Assembly (NCBI RefSeq): GCF_037974355.1
Contig: NZ_CP150235.1
Span: forward strand, 1,178,001-1,242,000
DNA from: Paenibacillus sp. FSL R5-0517
GTDB taxonomy: Bacteria > Bacillota > Bacilli > Paenibacillales > Paenibacillaceae
Direction: 5' to 3'
DNA length: 64,000 bases
Shown: one piece after another, positions 37,504 through 46,601 of the stretch
Position numbering within the stretch: the first letter of the stretch is position 1
How the letters are laid out: every line of letters starts with the position of its first letter
Notes under the pieces: generated by a model
The model's database searches: none
The model's input: the letters and a program-made list of their open reading frames with translations, nothing else
What the model was told of the DNA's origin: nothing
Made by a program: the position numbers and the translations under genes

Positions 37504-38066
37504 GATGGTTCACTCCTTCTACAAATATGAAAATACACTATACCTGGATGGGGTGCTATACGCTATGTAATCTAACGAATATTTAGTTGGAAATGATTAT
37601 CGTGCAACTTCTATAATTCTTATTTTTACTGTGGTTACGTGACATTCTCTTATGATGCAGTGTGCTTCTTGCATTGTTACAAGTTCTACTTCACTTATAG
37701 GACCCCCAGGTAAGTTACTTCGTAGAATATATCGTTATAAAGTCATATTAATATTAGCTTTTCGTGCAAAAATGGTTCTAAGGTACTGGTTCTGTGGGCG
37801 TGTTTTTCGTTTTCGATCTTTATTATTACGTTTGTTAATGCAAGGTCAGAAGGACTGAAACATGATATAACAAGACGTTGGATTGATGACTAATTTCAAA
37901 ATAAACGGGACTCCCCTTTCATAAAGGGGACCTTTTGGGTTTGTTTGCCATGACCTAAAGAAAACACAAGAGAACGAAAAGACAGTCCATTGTTGCCCTT
38001 ATGCAGGAGCGCTAAGATAAAGTTGTTAAAGCGTTTACATTATGGATTGAAGGGAGCTTAACTCGG
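37504..38066. other. Intergenic region with divergent promoters
   Basis: It separates the chemoreceptor from the polysaccharide operon. Contents: a CTAACGAAT...ATTTAGTT fragment (from 37572) like one unit of the four-module repeat with an internal deletion; a CCCCTTT/AAAGGGG hairpin (37913-37929); and the regulated promoter at 37951-38039. The open frame at 37652-37858 lacks a ribosome site and is not accepted. Confidence 0.55.
37951..38039 (+). promoter_or_regulatory. Promoter module of the polysaccharide operon: activator box, -35/-10, cre-like site
   Basis: In order: a 19-base box TGACCTAAAGAAAACACAA (37951-37969); TTGTTG -35 (37990-37995); 17-base spacer; TAAGAT -10 (38013-38018); and cre-like TTAAAGCGTTTACA (38026-38039), one mismatch from the CcpA consensus, over the expected start. 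The same arrangement occurs at 46468-46554. It fits activation by the local YesN-type regulator and catabolite repression. Confidence 0.65.
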
Positions 38067-38276
38067 ATGCCAGAAATTACGATCAGGCTGTATGAAGGCA
38101 GGACGGATGAGCAAAAGCAGGAGATAGTGGAGGTGTTCACACGCGAGCTCTCGCGTATTATCGACCGTGAGCCGAATTATATTTCCGTTGAATTTAATGA
38201 AATCCCATGGGACGAGAACGTTCCTGATAATTTGAGAGCCATGCAAACACAGAAGCAGGGAGGGGAGAAGACGTGA
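38067..38276 (+). CDS. 4-oxalocrotonate tautomerase family protein
   Basis: 69 residues beginning MPEITIRLYEGRTDEQKQ. The Pro directly after the initiator Met is the catalytic base of this superfamily, so Met must be removed. The length matches the small 4-OT subunits, which assemble as hexamers. In this context it could isomerise unsaturated or keto-sugar acids released from a uronate-containing polymer; that is inferred from the neighbours. It heads the operon and overlaps the next gene by GTGA. Confidence 0.85.
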   Translation: MPEITIRLYEGRTDEQKQEIVEVFTRELSRIIDREPNYISVEFNEIPWDENVPDNLRAMQTQKQGGEKT

Positions 38277-39250
38277 AGCCGACGGATATCGTGCCACCAA
38301 GCCGGGGAACAACCGGACTTCACTCGTCTGGTCTGGGCACCCGGCTCGGAGATACAGGACGTTATCTGTGGCGATACCGGATCCTATATCTGCTCTCCGT
38401 ACCGGGTATCCTGTATTTTTTCCTCTTCAAATATGTGCCTCTCTTCGGCTCCATCATTGCCTTTCAGAACTACAACATTTTCAAAGGTATCACCGGCAGT
38501 GATTGGGTAGGATTGGAACATTTCCAGAAGATGTTCAGCCATTATGACTTTTTGCGAATTCTCAATAATACACTTCTGCTTGGACTATATGATCTGGTAA
38601 TTGCATTCCCGGTACCGATCTTACTGGCCATTCTGCTAAATGAAGTACGGATGATTGTATTTAAGCGGTTGCTGCAAACGATTGTATACATGCCTCACTT
38701 TCTATCCTGGGTCGTTATTAGCGGAATTTTCATGGGCATTTTCTCGATGGATGCCGGGGTGGTGAACAAGGCACTTGGGTTTCTGGGGATGCAACCAATC
38801 TACTTTCTTGGAGAAGACTCGTATATTCGTTCCATTCTGATTGGTTCCGGCATCTGGCGTGACTCCGGGTATGGAACGATTATTTTCCTGGCAGCCATTG
38901 CCGGCATCAATCCCGATCTGTATGAGGCGGCAGAGGTGGATGGAGCCGGACGTTTGAAGCAAATATGGTCGATTACCCTGCCATCCTTGCTGCCGACGAT
39001 TATGATCCTGCTCCTGCTGCACATTGGGAAGTTCCTCGATCTGGGCTTTGAGCGTGTGTTTGTATTCCTGAATCCGCTCAATCTGGAATCGGGTGAAATT
39101 CTCGATACGTATATTTACAAAGCCGGGCTTCTCTCACAGCAATACAGCTATACAACGGCCATCGGATTGTTCAAGTCGGTCGTGGGTTTGATGCTTGTTC
39201 TACTCGGTAATTTCTTCAGCAAAAAAACAACCGGCGAAAGCCTGTATTAG
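38273..39250 (+). CDS. LplB-type carbohydrate ABC transporter permease
   Basis: 325 residues; GTG start within the tautomerase stop, with GGGAGGGGAG upstream. Six membrane helices start with YLLSVPGILYFFLFKYVPLFGSI, a segment typical of the LplB/YteP/YtcP subgroup that imports complex oligosaccharides. Coupling loop: EAAEVDGAGRLKQIWSITLPS. It pairs with the LplC-type permease that follows. There is no ATPase gene in the locus; such importers commonly share an MsmX-type ATPase. Confidence 0.93.
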   Translation: MKPTDIVPPSRGTTGLHSSGLGTRLGDTGRYLWRYRILYLLSVPGILYFFLFKYVPLFGSIIAFQNYNIFKGITGSDWVGLEHFQKMFSHYDFLRILNNTLLLGLYDLVIAFPVPILLAILLNEVRMIVFKRLLQTIVYMPHFLSWVVISGIFMGIFSMDAGVVNKALGFLGMQPIYFLGEDSYIRSILIGSGIWRDSGYGTIIFLAAIAGINPDLYEAAEVDGAGRLKQIWSITLPSLLPTIMILLLLHIGKFLDLGFERVFVFLNPLNLESGEILDTYIYKAGLLSQQYSYTTAIGLFKSVVGLMLVLLGNFFSKKTTGESLY

Positions 39251-39262
39251 GAGGCGAGCTCT

Positions 39263-40141
39263 ATGCGTACCCCCAGTGTCCGTTACCGTATATTTCGCAT
39301 TGGTAATCTCGTTTTTCTAACGCTGCTCTCGTTGACGATGATTCTGCCTTTCATTAATGTGCTGGCCCAATCACTCAGCAGCTCGGAAGCGATCATGGGT
39401 GGAAAGGTTAGCTTCTGGCCTGTTGATTTTACCTGGATCAATTATGAATATGTATTCGGGGATGCTGCATTCTGGCGGGCATTTGCGGTATCGGTTGGGG
39501 TGACGCTGTTCGGGACGCTAGTCAATCTTGCTGCAACGGCATCTCTTGCGTATCCTGTGTCTCGTCCCGAGTACAAGGGACGCTCTCTCGTTGTCATGTT
39601 TGTTCTGGTAACCGTCGTATTCTCGGCGCCGCTCATTCCGAACTTTATCCTGATGAAGGAACTGCATCTGGTCAACAATCCACTGGTGCTGATTGTGCCG
39701 GGAGCGATTAATGCCTTTAATTTCTTCGTTATGCGCTCGTTCTTCGCACAGCTGCCGGGTGAGCTGATTGACGCTGCTCGTATCGATGGCTGTGGAGAAT
39801 TCGGTATCATCTGGCGTATCGTCATCCCATTGTCCAAACCGGCCATGGCATCACTCGGTATTTTCTATGCGGTAGGCCACTGGAATGCGTATTCCACGGC
39901 GCTCTATTATCTGAATGATCCGGCCTGGTGGCCGATCCAGGTAACACTCAAGAAGCTGTTTGAAAGTGACGATATTTCCGTCGATCCAGGTTCTGCCGTC
40001 TATAGCACCCTTGCGCATACATCGCCGGAAGGCATCAAAATGGCAACCATTATTATCGCCACCTTGCCGATCATTATCATTTACCCTTTCCTGCAAAAGC
40101 ATTTTGTAAAAGGAATCATGGTCGGCTCCGTCAAATCTTAA
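39263..40141 (+). CDS. LplC-type carbohydrate ABC transporter permease
   Basis: 292 residues; TAGGAGGCGAG precedes the ATG. Six-helix MalG-like permease with LSSSEAIMGGKVSFWPVDFTW, the LplC/YtcP subgroup sequence, the coupling loop DAARIDGCGEFGIIWRIVIP, and the family ending QKHFVKGIMVGSVKS. Partner of the LplB-type permease and of the binding protein encoded at 46602. Confidence 0.94.
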   Translation: MRTPSVRYRIFRIGNLVFLTLLSLTMILPFINVLAQSLSSSEAIMGGKVSFWPVDFTWINYEYVFGDAAFWRAFAVSVGVTLFGTLVNLAATASLAYPVSRPEYKGRSLVVMFVLVTVVFSAPLIPNFILMKELHLVNNPLVLIVPGAINAFNFFVMRSFFAQLPGELIDAARIDGCGEFGIIWRIVIPLSKPAMASLGIFYAVGHWNAYSTALYYLNDPAWWPIQVTLKKLFESDDISVDPGSAVYSTLAHTSPEGIKMATIIIATLPIIIIYPFLQKHFVKGIMVGSVKS

Positions 40142-40183
40142 GTACAAGCAACATACAGATCTGACGGAAACGGGGGAATGGCG

Positions 40184-41221
40184 ATGTTCAGAATCTTGAT
40201 TACGGACGATGAGCCCATGATTCGAATGGGTCTGGCGAAGATGATCAAACAAGCGGGACTGTTCGACTGTGAGATTCGGCAGGCTGCACATGGGGAAGAA
40301 GCTCTCCAGATGATGGGAGACTTTCGGCCGCACATCCTGTTTACGGATATCCGCATGCCAACGATGGACGGTATTGAACTATGCCGTCGTTTATCCGAGC
40401 AAGGCAGTACGATACGCATTATTGTGGTTTCCGGTTATTCGGACTTTGAATATGCAAGAGCCTGTATGGATTATGGGGTAAAGCGATATTTGCTGAAACC
40501 TGTGGGAAGACAGGAGCTTCATGAACTGCTGCTCAAATTGCTGGCATCCGAAGAGGATAAACCTACGGTTTCTCTTGTACCCGTGAGGGAGCTGAACGAT
40601 TGGGCGATGCGTCTGGAAGAGGCGATATGGGAGCTAAGGCAATCCGATGTGACGGAGTTGCTCGCAGCATGGTCAGATCGTTATCCGGCATATGCCCTGA
40701 TGCCTGAGCAGACAGCGGAGCTTTTTCAGGAATTGCTGGAATTGATTGTAGCCAGAATGAATGCACGGGGAAACGGAACGATGAGTACGTCCAGCCAGAT
40801 TAATGAAAGCGCTTCCTCAAAAGAGTGCTTCAAGGCTCTGGGCAACGAAATCCAGATGTTGATGAAAACGATCAAGGAAAAGCGCAGCGGCAAGCGCAAG
40901 CATCCGGTGGAAGAAGCTAAGGCTTATCTGGAACAGCATTTGCGCAGGGAAGTGTCACTGGACGAGATTGCCGCCAAGTTGGGACTGAACCCGTCCTACT
41001 TCAGCCAACTGTTTAAACAGACGACAGGTCAGACCTTTATTCAATACCGGATACGCAGCAAAATGGAACTGGCCAAACGCATGCTGGAACAGCCGGGCAA
41101 CCGGATTACGGATATATCCTACGAAGTGGGGTATGCGGATCATCCCCATTTTACCAAGACATTCAAGAAGATTACCGGACTGACCCCGTCCGAATACCGT
41201 AGCAAGTTGGGCATTGAATGA
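40184..41221 (+). CDS. YesN-type response regulator with AraC DNA-binding domain
   Basis: 345 residues. The ATG at 40184 is chosen because GGGGGA is 6-7 bases upstream; the ATG at 40178 abuts it. Receiver with D8/D9 and phospho-acceptor D55 (FTDIRMP), then VVSGYSDFEYA and LLKPVGRQEL. The AraC pair is VSLDEIAAKLGLNPSYFSQLFKQTTGQ and ITDISYEVGYADHPHFTKTFKKITG in parts. Coupled by overlap to the YesM-type kinase. Likely activator of both operons of the locus through the box at 37951 and 46468. Confidence 0.94.
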   Translation: MFRILITDDEPMIRMGLAKMIKQAGLFDCEIRQAAHGEEALQMMGDFRPHILFTDIRMPTMDGIELCRRLSEQGSTIRIIVVSGYSDFEYARACMDYGVKRYLLKPVGRQELHELLLKLLASEEDKPTVSLVPVRELNDWAMRLEEAIWELRQSDVTELLAAWSDRYPAYALMPEQTAELFQELLELIVARMNARGNGTMSTSSQINESASSKECFKALGNEIQMLMKTIKEKRSGKRKHPVEEAKAYLEQHLRREVSLDEIAAKLGLNPSYFSQLFKQTTGQTFIQYRIRSKMELAKRMLEQPGNRITDISYEVGYADHPHFTKTFKKITGLTPSEYRSKLGIE

Positions 41222-43056
41222 TGAAGCGCAGCCTGTCGATCCGCCTGTTCTTTCATTTTGCCATCGTAATTACGTTGTCCCTGTCTGCTATCGGCTTGTT
41301 TACCTACACCTATGCCTCAACTGAGATGAACGACCAGTTGGCGGGCAACATCGCCCAAACGATGCGTAATACGGCGTACCAAACCGACCTGTATTTGCAA
41401 AATTATGATCGCTCAACGTACTCTATCCTCTCTAATGGAAGTGTGAAGCATTTCCTCGATATGAATTGGGAGGATAGTTATGCCTATTACGAGTACAGCC
41501 GTCAGATTAAAAGGAACGTGTTCCCGCCTGTATTTATGTTATATCCACAGATCAAGTTCCTGTATGTTATCGGGGAGAACGGGCGGGTTGTCATCGATGA
41601 CAACCAGAATTCAGCGGGCATACCCGATATCGATGCTGCCCAGCAGTATAAGGAGCTGCTCGCTGCAACCCCTGCGAATGGCGAATCGACGTTGCTCACC
41701 CGCAGTATTCGCAGTGGACAGAGTTCGAATGTCATTACGATTGCACGCCGGATCAGGGGGATGTCCTCCTACACACCAAACGGAGTGCTGGCGATGGAAG
41801 TGAATGTGCTGGAGCTTGACAACATCTGGGGAGAACTCGATCTCGGTCAAGGGGGATATCAGTATGTGATGGATCAGAACGGAAATGTCATCTACCTTCC
41901 TGCGGTCGAGGAGGCGCAAACCGTGATGTCATCCAGCACCGTGGACAGACTTATGCACATGGAGGCAGGGTCACTGGAACAGAACACGGATGGCACCAAA
42001 CGGCTCTTTATATCGGAACTGTCTGCCTATTCGGGCTGGCGCTTTGTCGCTTCCGTGCCGCTGTCGGAGCTTCAAAGGCCGATTGCAACGATTCGCTCAG
42101 CTACATTATGGGTTGGTGCAGGAACCTTGCTCGCTGCGCTTGTTGTGGCGTATCGGATCGGAGCATCTCAAGTGGAACCCATTCGGGTGCTGATGAACGG
42201 AATGAGACAGACGGAGAAGGGAATCTGGAACAAGGTGGAGATGAAGGAAAGGCGTGATGAGATCGGCGTGCTGATCCGCAGCTATAATCTGATGGTCAGC
42301 CGTCTGTCGGACATGATTGAGAGTGTATACGAGTCGGAGCTGCGTCGCCAGAAGTCGGAAATTGAGCTACAGCAGGAGGCGTTGGAACGACACCGTGCGG
42401 AATTTCAGGCGCTCCAGTTGCAGATCAATCCGCATTTTCTCTACAACACGCTGGAGACGATCAAATGTTATGCCGTTGTACAGGACTCCGAAGAAATTGC
42501 ACAGATGGTGGAATCGATGGCCCATATGCTCCGTTATTCCATTCAGACCAATCTGGAGGAAATTACGGTGGCCAATGAGTTGAAGCATGTGCTCGCCTAC
42601 CTTTCTATCATGAAACATCGCATGGATCGGGAGCTTGAAGTGGAGGTCATCATTGCACCGGATCTGTTGCTAGAAAAAATGGTTCGTCTCACCCTCCAGC
42701 CCCTGGTGGAGAATGTGCTGCAACATGCGTTTCCACAGGGCATGGAACCGGGTCATTATATCCGCATCGATGCTCGGCGCCTGGAAGATCGCTTCCTTGT
42801 GATCGTGCAGGATAACGGCATGGGCATGAACGATGAACGCCTGAAGAAGCTGCGTGACCGTCTGGAATTAAATCGTCTGGCAGGGGAAGATTCCGATGAT
42901 GTCTACCATCGTGGAGGCATTGGTCTTATGAATGTCCATCGACGGATTCAACTGGTATTTGGAGAAACGTATGGCTTGATGATTGAGAGTGAGCGAGGCT
43001 TGGGAACGACCATTACGATGGCGCTTCCGGCCGATCAGCACAGCAAGCGGATTTAA
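41218..43056 (+). CDS. YesM-type sensor histidine kinase
   Basis: 612 residues. Helix 1 (about 8-28), large extracellular Cache-like sensor (about 35-285), helix 2 (about 293-315), HAMP (VEPIRVLMNGMRQTEKG), then a His_kinase domain with H406 in QINPHFLYNTLE and an ATPase domain (LQPLVENVLQHAF, QDNGMGM, GGIGLMNVHRRI). This family reads extracellular oligosaccharide status, often with the cognate binding protein. Its start overlaps the regulator stop. Confidence 0.94.
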   Translation: MMKRSLSIRLFFHFAIVITLSLSAIGLFTYTYASTEMNDQLAGNIAQTMRNTAYQTDLYLQNYDRSTYSILSNGSVKHFLDMNWEDSYAYYEYSRQIKRNVFPPVFMLYPQIKFLYVIGENGRVVIDDNQNSAGIPDIDAAQQYKELLAATPANGESTLLTRSIRSGQSSNVITIARRIRGMSSYTPNGVLAMEVNVLELDNIWGELDLGQGGYQYVMDQNGNVIYLPAVEEAQTVMSSSTVDRLMHMEAGSLEQNTDGTKRLFISELSAYSGWRFVASVPLSELQRPIATIRSATLWVGAGTLLAALVVAYRIGASQVEPIRVLMNGMRQTEKGIWNKVEMKERRDEIGVLIRSYNLMVSRLSDMIESVYESELRRQKSEIELQQEALERHRAEFQALQLQINPHFLYNTLETIKCYAVVQDSEEIAQMVESMAHMLRYSIQTNLEEITVANELKHVLAYLSIMKHRMDRELEVEVIIAPDLLLEKMVRLTLQPLVENVLQHAFPQGMEPGHYIRIDARRLEDRFLVIVQDNGMGMNDERLKKLRDRLELNRLAGEDSDDVYHRGGIGLMNVHRRIQLVFGETYGLMIESERGLGTTITMALPADQHSKRI

Positions 43057-43092
43057 TGTAATTGAAACCAATAACAGGGAGGAAGATCAAAC

Positions 43093-43860
43093 ATGAATAT
43101 TAACTTGCAGAACAAAATTGCGTTGGTAACAGGTTCCAGTGGAGGGATTGGCGCTGCTATTGCCGGGTCATTGGCTCGCTGTGGGGCAAAGGTGGCTGTG
43201 AATGGTCTGCATAATATGGAGCGGGCGGAGGAGGTCGTGGCAGCGATTCGGAATGCTGGCGGTGAAGCGGCGGCATTTCAGGCCGATGTGACCGATATGG
43301 ATGCCATAGAATCGATGGTTGGGGATATCACGCTTCGTTTCGGCGGTCCAATTGACCTGTTGATCAATAATGCGGGGCATCTGGTGGAGCGGAGCCCTAT
43401 TGAAACGATGAGCGAGGAGCTTTACAGCCGGATTATGGATGTCAATCTGAAGAGCGCCGTATTTGTCTCCAAAGCGGTCATTCCTGGCATGAAGGCGGCT
43501 GGAGGCGGACGAATTATCAATCTAACCTCGGTAGCGGCTCATAACGGGGGTGGGCCGGGTGCAGCTATTTACGCAGCCTCCAAGGCGGCTGTCATTGCGT
43601 TAACCAAAGGGCTTGCCAAAGAACTGGCTCCTGGGGGGATTACGGTTAATGCCCTTTCACCGGGCTTCATTGGACAGACGGCATTCCATGCTACGTTCAC
43701 CTCTGCAGAAGGCCGGTCTTCTGCAGTAGGCAGTATCCCGCTTGGACGGGAAGGGACTCCCGATGATGTTGCAGGAGCGGCGCTGTACCTGTGTTCTGAC
43801 CTGGGGGCTTTTATCACCGGAGAGACGATAGAAATCAATGGCGGAATGTACATGCGTTGA
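43093..43860 (+). CDS. KduD/FabG-like short-chain dehydrogenase
   Basis: 255 residues of the classical SDR type. The NAD(P) motif is TGSSGGIG (14-21), then NNAGH, the catalytic Ser in INLTSVAA, and Y160/K164 in IYAASKAA. SDRs of the KduD branch reduce keto-deoxy-uronates after lyase action. Placement between the YesN/YesM pair and a heparinase-type lyase suits that role, but annotation as generic FabG-like reductase is equally compatible with sequence alone. Confidence 0.88.
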   Translation: MNINLQNKIALVTGSSGGIGAAIAGSLARCGAKVAVNGLHNMERAEEVVAAIRNAGGEAAAFQADVTDMDAIESMVGDITLRFGGPIDLLINNAGHLVERSPIETMSEELYSRIMDVNLKSAVFVSKAVIPGMKAAGGGRIINLTSVAAHNGGGPGAAIYAASKAAVIALTKGLAKELAPGGITVNALSPGFIGQTAFHATFTSAEGRSSAVGSIPLGREGTPDDVAGAALYLCSDLGAFITGETIEINGGMYMR

Positions 43861-43894
43861 GGCTACAACATTGCGATAAGGAGGAAACGATACG

Positions 43895-46264
43895 ATGGAA
43901 GTGAAACGGAAGCTTGCAGAAAGACCGTTGTACCAACCTATTAGCGGGCCGTTCCATGTGGACTATGCACCTGATGAACATACCATTCTGGCAGAGAATC
44001 CGCCAAGGTTTACCTGGATGGCGGCACAGCAGGAGGATGAGAATGCCTATCTGCTGCAAGTATCGGCGAGCCCTTCTTTTCAGAAAGAAGAGACGATGAC
44101 CTTTACGCCGCTCCCGTATAATTTTTTCACACCTGACCGGGTGTTTGAACCTGGAGAGTATTATTGGCGATATGCGCTGCTTGTGGATCATCCAGTGCAG
44201 CAAGGAAGCGAAGCCGAAACGGATGCCGTGCAGGAGAAACAGCAGGAAATGTCATCATGGAGTGAGGTACGGCGGTTTACGGTTCCAGCGGGACTACCGG
44301 AGACACCTCTACCCTCCCGGGCACAGCGATACGTTTGCACAGACACATCTCACCCACGGCTGTGGCTTGGTGAGCGTGGACTGAATGCGCTTGCCGATGG
44401 TGTTGCGTCCGACTCCACGTATTGCGGCTGGGATGTGTTTATGGCAAATTCCGTGGAACCGTGGGCAGACCGTGAGCCAATTCGTGAACCGCTGCCTTAC
44501 CCGGAGAACAAACGTGTCGCCACGTTGTGGAGACAAATGTACATTGACTGTCAGGAAGTGTTATATGCCATTCGTCATCTGAGTATCGCTGGGCGGGTGC
44601 TTCGAGACGAACGGCTGCTTGAAGCGGCGAAAACCTGGCTGTTGCATGTGGCGGCCTGGGATACGGAGGGAACAACCTCCCGCGATTATAACGATGAGGC
44701 AGCCTTTCGGGTCGCAGCGGCGCTTGCTTGGGGCTATGACTGGCTGCATGATGAGTTGAACAGTGAAGAGCAAGATGTGGTAAGACGCAGTTTGCTGCGG
44801 CGGACAGAACAGGTAGCCCAGCATGTAATGGTCCGCTCAAAGATTCATCATGTGCCCTATGACAGCCATGCAATTCGTTCATTGTCTTCCGTACTTGTAC
44901 CGTGCTGTATGGCTTTGTTGCATGAGGAGCAGCAAGCTGCAGCGTGGCTGGATTATGCGATCGATTATTATGCCTGTCTGTACTCCCCTTGGGGTGGCAG
45001 TGATGGGGGTTGGGCCGAAGGACCGATGTACTGGACAACAGGCATGGCCTATGTAACCGAAGCGATGAATCTGCTGCGAAACTATGCGGGCATCGACTTC
45101 TTCCGTCGACCGTTCTTCCAGCGTACCGGGGATTTTCCACTCTACGTGTACCCGCCTGATGCACGGCGCGCCAGCTTTGGGGATCAGTCTACGCTGGGTG
45201 ACCCGGTCAATTTGAAAACAGGCTATCTTGTGCGCCAACTGGCAGGTGTTACAGGCAACCGCTGGTACCAGTGGTACTTTGAGCGTGTACGCCAATCCGA
45301 TCCGGGGACAGAGGGAGCCTTTTATAACTACGGCTGGTGGGATTTTAACTTTGACGAATTGGTATATCGCCACGATTATCCGCAGGTGGAGGAAGAGTCA
45401 CCTGTGAACATCGAGCCGCTCAAATGGTTCCGGGATGTGGGATGGGTAGCTATGCATCACCGGATGGATGATCCGGATGAGCATATGATGCTGCTACTCA
45501 AGTCAAGCCGTTACGGCTCTATCAGCCATAGCCATGCGGATCAGAACAGCTTTACCCTGCATGCATTCGGTGAGCCGCTTGCGGCGGATACCGGCTATTA
45601 TATCGCGCATGGAAGTTCCTTTCACCGGGAATGGCGCAGGCAGACACGCTCCAAAAACAATCTGCTGATTGGCGGAGCAGGTCAGTATGCCGAGAACAAC
45701 AAAGTGCTGAACATGGCGGCAACCGGGCAGATCGAAGATGCCTATTGGCGAGACGGTGATGGTTATGTGCGCGCGGTAGCGACCGATGCCTACGCCAGCA
45801 CCGTACCGCATGTGAAGCGTGTTGTACGGGAAATACATTTTCTGCAATCATCCTACTTCGTCATTGTGGACCACATTGACCTGAAGAAGCCGGACAGTGT
45901 TCAATGGCTATTCCATGCACTACACCCGTTACAGCTGAAAGGGCAGACCTTCCGTCTGAACGGTACTAAGGCAGGGCTTGAGGGGACATTTGTCTATGCT
46001 TCCTCCGGTGAACTGTCGCTCAGCCAGACGGATCAATTCGCAGAGGTGGACCCGGCAGAGTATGAAGGGCTGGACAGACATTATCATCTAAGCGCGGAAA
46101 CACGGCCTGCTTCAAGCCATAGAATTGTAACGCTGCTTGTGCCATATAAGATTGAGGAGCCGAAGTATGTCCCTTATTTCATCGATGACCAGGATCACGG
46201 CATTCATCTCTATTTTACCGACAACGGTATAACAAAGAAGATCGAGGTATCCAAGACGTACTAG
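43895..46264 (+). CDS. Heparinase II/III-type polysaccharide lyase with N-terminal DUF4962-like domain
   Basis: 789 residues without an export signal, so probably cytoplasmic and acting on imported oligosaccharides. Residues about 20-150 look like the DUF4962 beta-sandwich (ILAENPPRFTWM); then HPRLWLGERGLNALA opens an alpha-toroid. The C-terminal beta-sandwich carries the heparinase II/III signature SISHSHADQNSFTLHAFGEP..ADTGYY (about 542-567). AAGGAGGAAA precedes the ATG. These enzymes beta-eliminate uronosyl linkages; the exact polymer (alginate, glucuronan, glycosaminoglycan, other) is not readable. Last gene of the first operon. Confidence 0.87.
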   Translation: MEVKRKLAERPLYQPISGPFHVDYAPDEHTILAENPPRFTWMAAQQEDENAYLLQVSASPSFQKEETMTFTPLPYNFFTPDRVFEPGEYYWRYALLVDHPVQQGSEAETDAVQEKQQEMSSWSEVRRFTVPAGLPETPLPSRAQRYVCTDTSHPRLWLGERGLNALADGVASDSTYCGWDVFMANSVEPWADREPIREPLPYPENKRVATLWRQMYIDCQEVLYAIRHLSIAGRVLRDERLLEAAKTWLLHVAAWDTEGTTSRDYNDEAAFRVAAALAWGYDWLHDELNSEEQDVVRRSLLRRTEQVAQHVMVRSKIHHVPYDSHAIRSLSSVLVPCCMALLHEEQQAAAWLDYAIDYYACLYSPWGGSDGGWAEGPMYWTTGMAYVTEAMNLLRNYAGIDFFRRPFFQRTGDFPLYVYPPDARRASFGDQSTLGDPVNLKTGYLVRQLAGVTGNRWYQWYFERVRQSDPGTEGAFYNYGWWDFNFDELVYRHDYPQVEEESPVNIEPLKWFRDVGWVAMHHRMDDPDEHMMLLLKSSRYGSISHSHADQNSFTLHAFGEPLAADTGYYIAHGSSFHREWRRQTRSKNNLLIGGAGQYAENNKVLNMAATGQIEDAYWRDGDGYVRAVATDAYASTVPHVKRVVREIHFLQSSYFVIVDHIDLKKPDSVQWLFHALHPLQLKGQTFRLNGTKAGLEGTFVYASSGELSLSQTDQFAEVDPAEYEGLDRHYHLSAETRPASSHRIVTLLVPYKIEEPKYVPYFIDDQDHGIHLYFTDNGITKKIEVSKTY

Positions 46265-46281
46265 TTAAGATGAACTGAATA

Positions 46282-46470
46282 TTTACACAAGAACGAAGAA
46301 TGCAGAACCCATCTGAAGAAGCGAAGCGTTCGCTAAAGCTTTCTGTAAGAAAGCTACATCGGAAGCATACGCTTATCCCCGGATTTTCCCCTCCGAAAAG
46401 GGAATCAAAAAAATCTGGGGATAACTAGCGATCGGAAGAGGGTACTGCAATCGCAGTGGCAGAGTGTTGA
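46282..46470. repeat. Hairpin-forming intergenic repeat with inverted ends, copy 1
   Basis: Begins TTTACAC and ends GTGTTGA. Shares with 52621-52772 the blocks TGCAGAACC, TGAAGAAGCG-AGCGTT, CCGGATTTTCCCC, AAAGGGAAT, AAAATCTGGGGATAA, AGCGATCGGAA and GGTACTGCAATCG. TATCCCCGGATTTT (46374-46387) and AAAATCTGGGGATA (46410-46423) form the central stem. It has an extra segment of about 37 bases compared with copy 2. Confidence 0.8.
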
Positions 46471-46554
46471 CCTAAAGAAAACGCAATCTAATCTAAAACA
46501 TCCCCATTGTTGCAGGCGGTGGGGATGTTTTAACATCTATTTGAAAGCGCTTCA
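46468..46554 (+). promoter_or_regulatory. Promoter module of the binding-protein/esterase operon
   Basis: The 19-base box TGACCTAAAGAAAACGCAA (46468-46486) differs at one position from that at 37951. TTGTTG -35 (46507-46512) lies at the same distance; an 18-base spacer leads to TAACAT (46531-46536), and a cre-like TGAAAGCGCTTCA (46542-46554) follows. The match to the first operon indicates a shared regulator. Confidence 0.65.
46495..46531 (+). terminator. Hairpin likely terminating the heparinase operon
   Basis: AAAACATCCCCA (46495-46506) pairs perfectly with TGGGGATGTTTT (46520-46531). It overlaps the -35 and spacer of the next promoter, so termination and initiation signals are interleaved. 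Confidence 0.65.
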
Positions 46555-46601
46555 CCAACGAGTGGTACCTAAATCTAAATCAGGATGAAAAGAGGGGTAG
46601 C

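Larger units (their letters stand above)
46265..46601. other. Intergenic region with repeat, terminator and second regulated promoter
   Basis: Contains a hairpin-forming repeat (46282-46470), the promoter module (46468-46554) and a strong hairpin within it (46495-46531). No coding sequence is supported. Confidence 0.7.

Noticed and set aside
37572..37591. Additional copy of the four-module repeat
   Set aside because: Only one unit end (TCTAACGAAT) joined to an ATTTAGTT tail is present; without the other units it is at most a degenerate fragment.
37652..37858. 68-codon frame upstream of the polysaccharide operon
   Set aside because: No ribosome site and basic/hydrophobic noise composition in an AT-rich promoter region.
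44439..45164. 241-codon minus-strand frame
   Set aside because: Antisense to the heparinase-type lyase; His/Arg/Pro/Ser-rich composition typical of a shadow frame.
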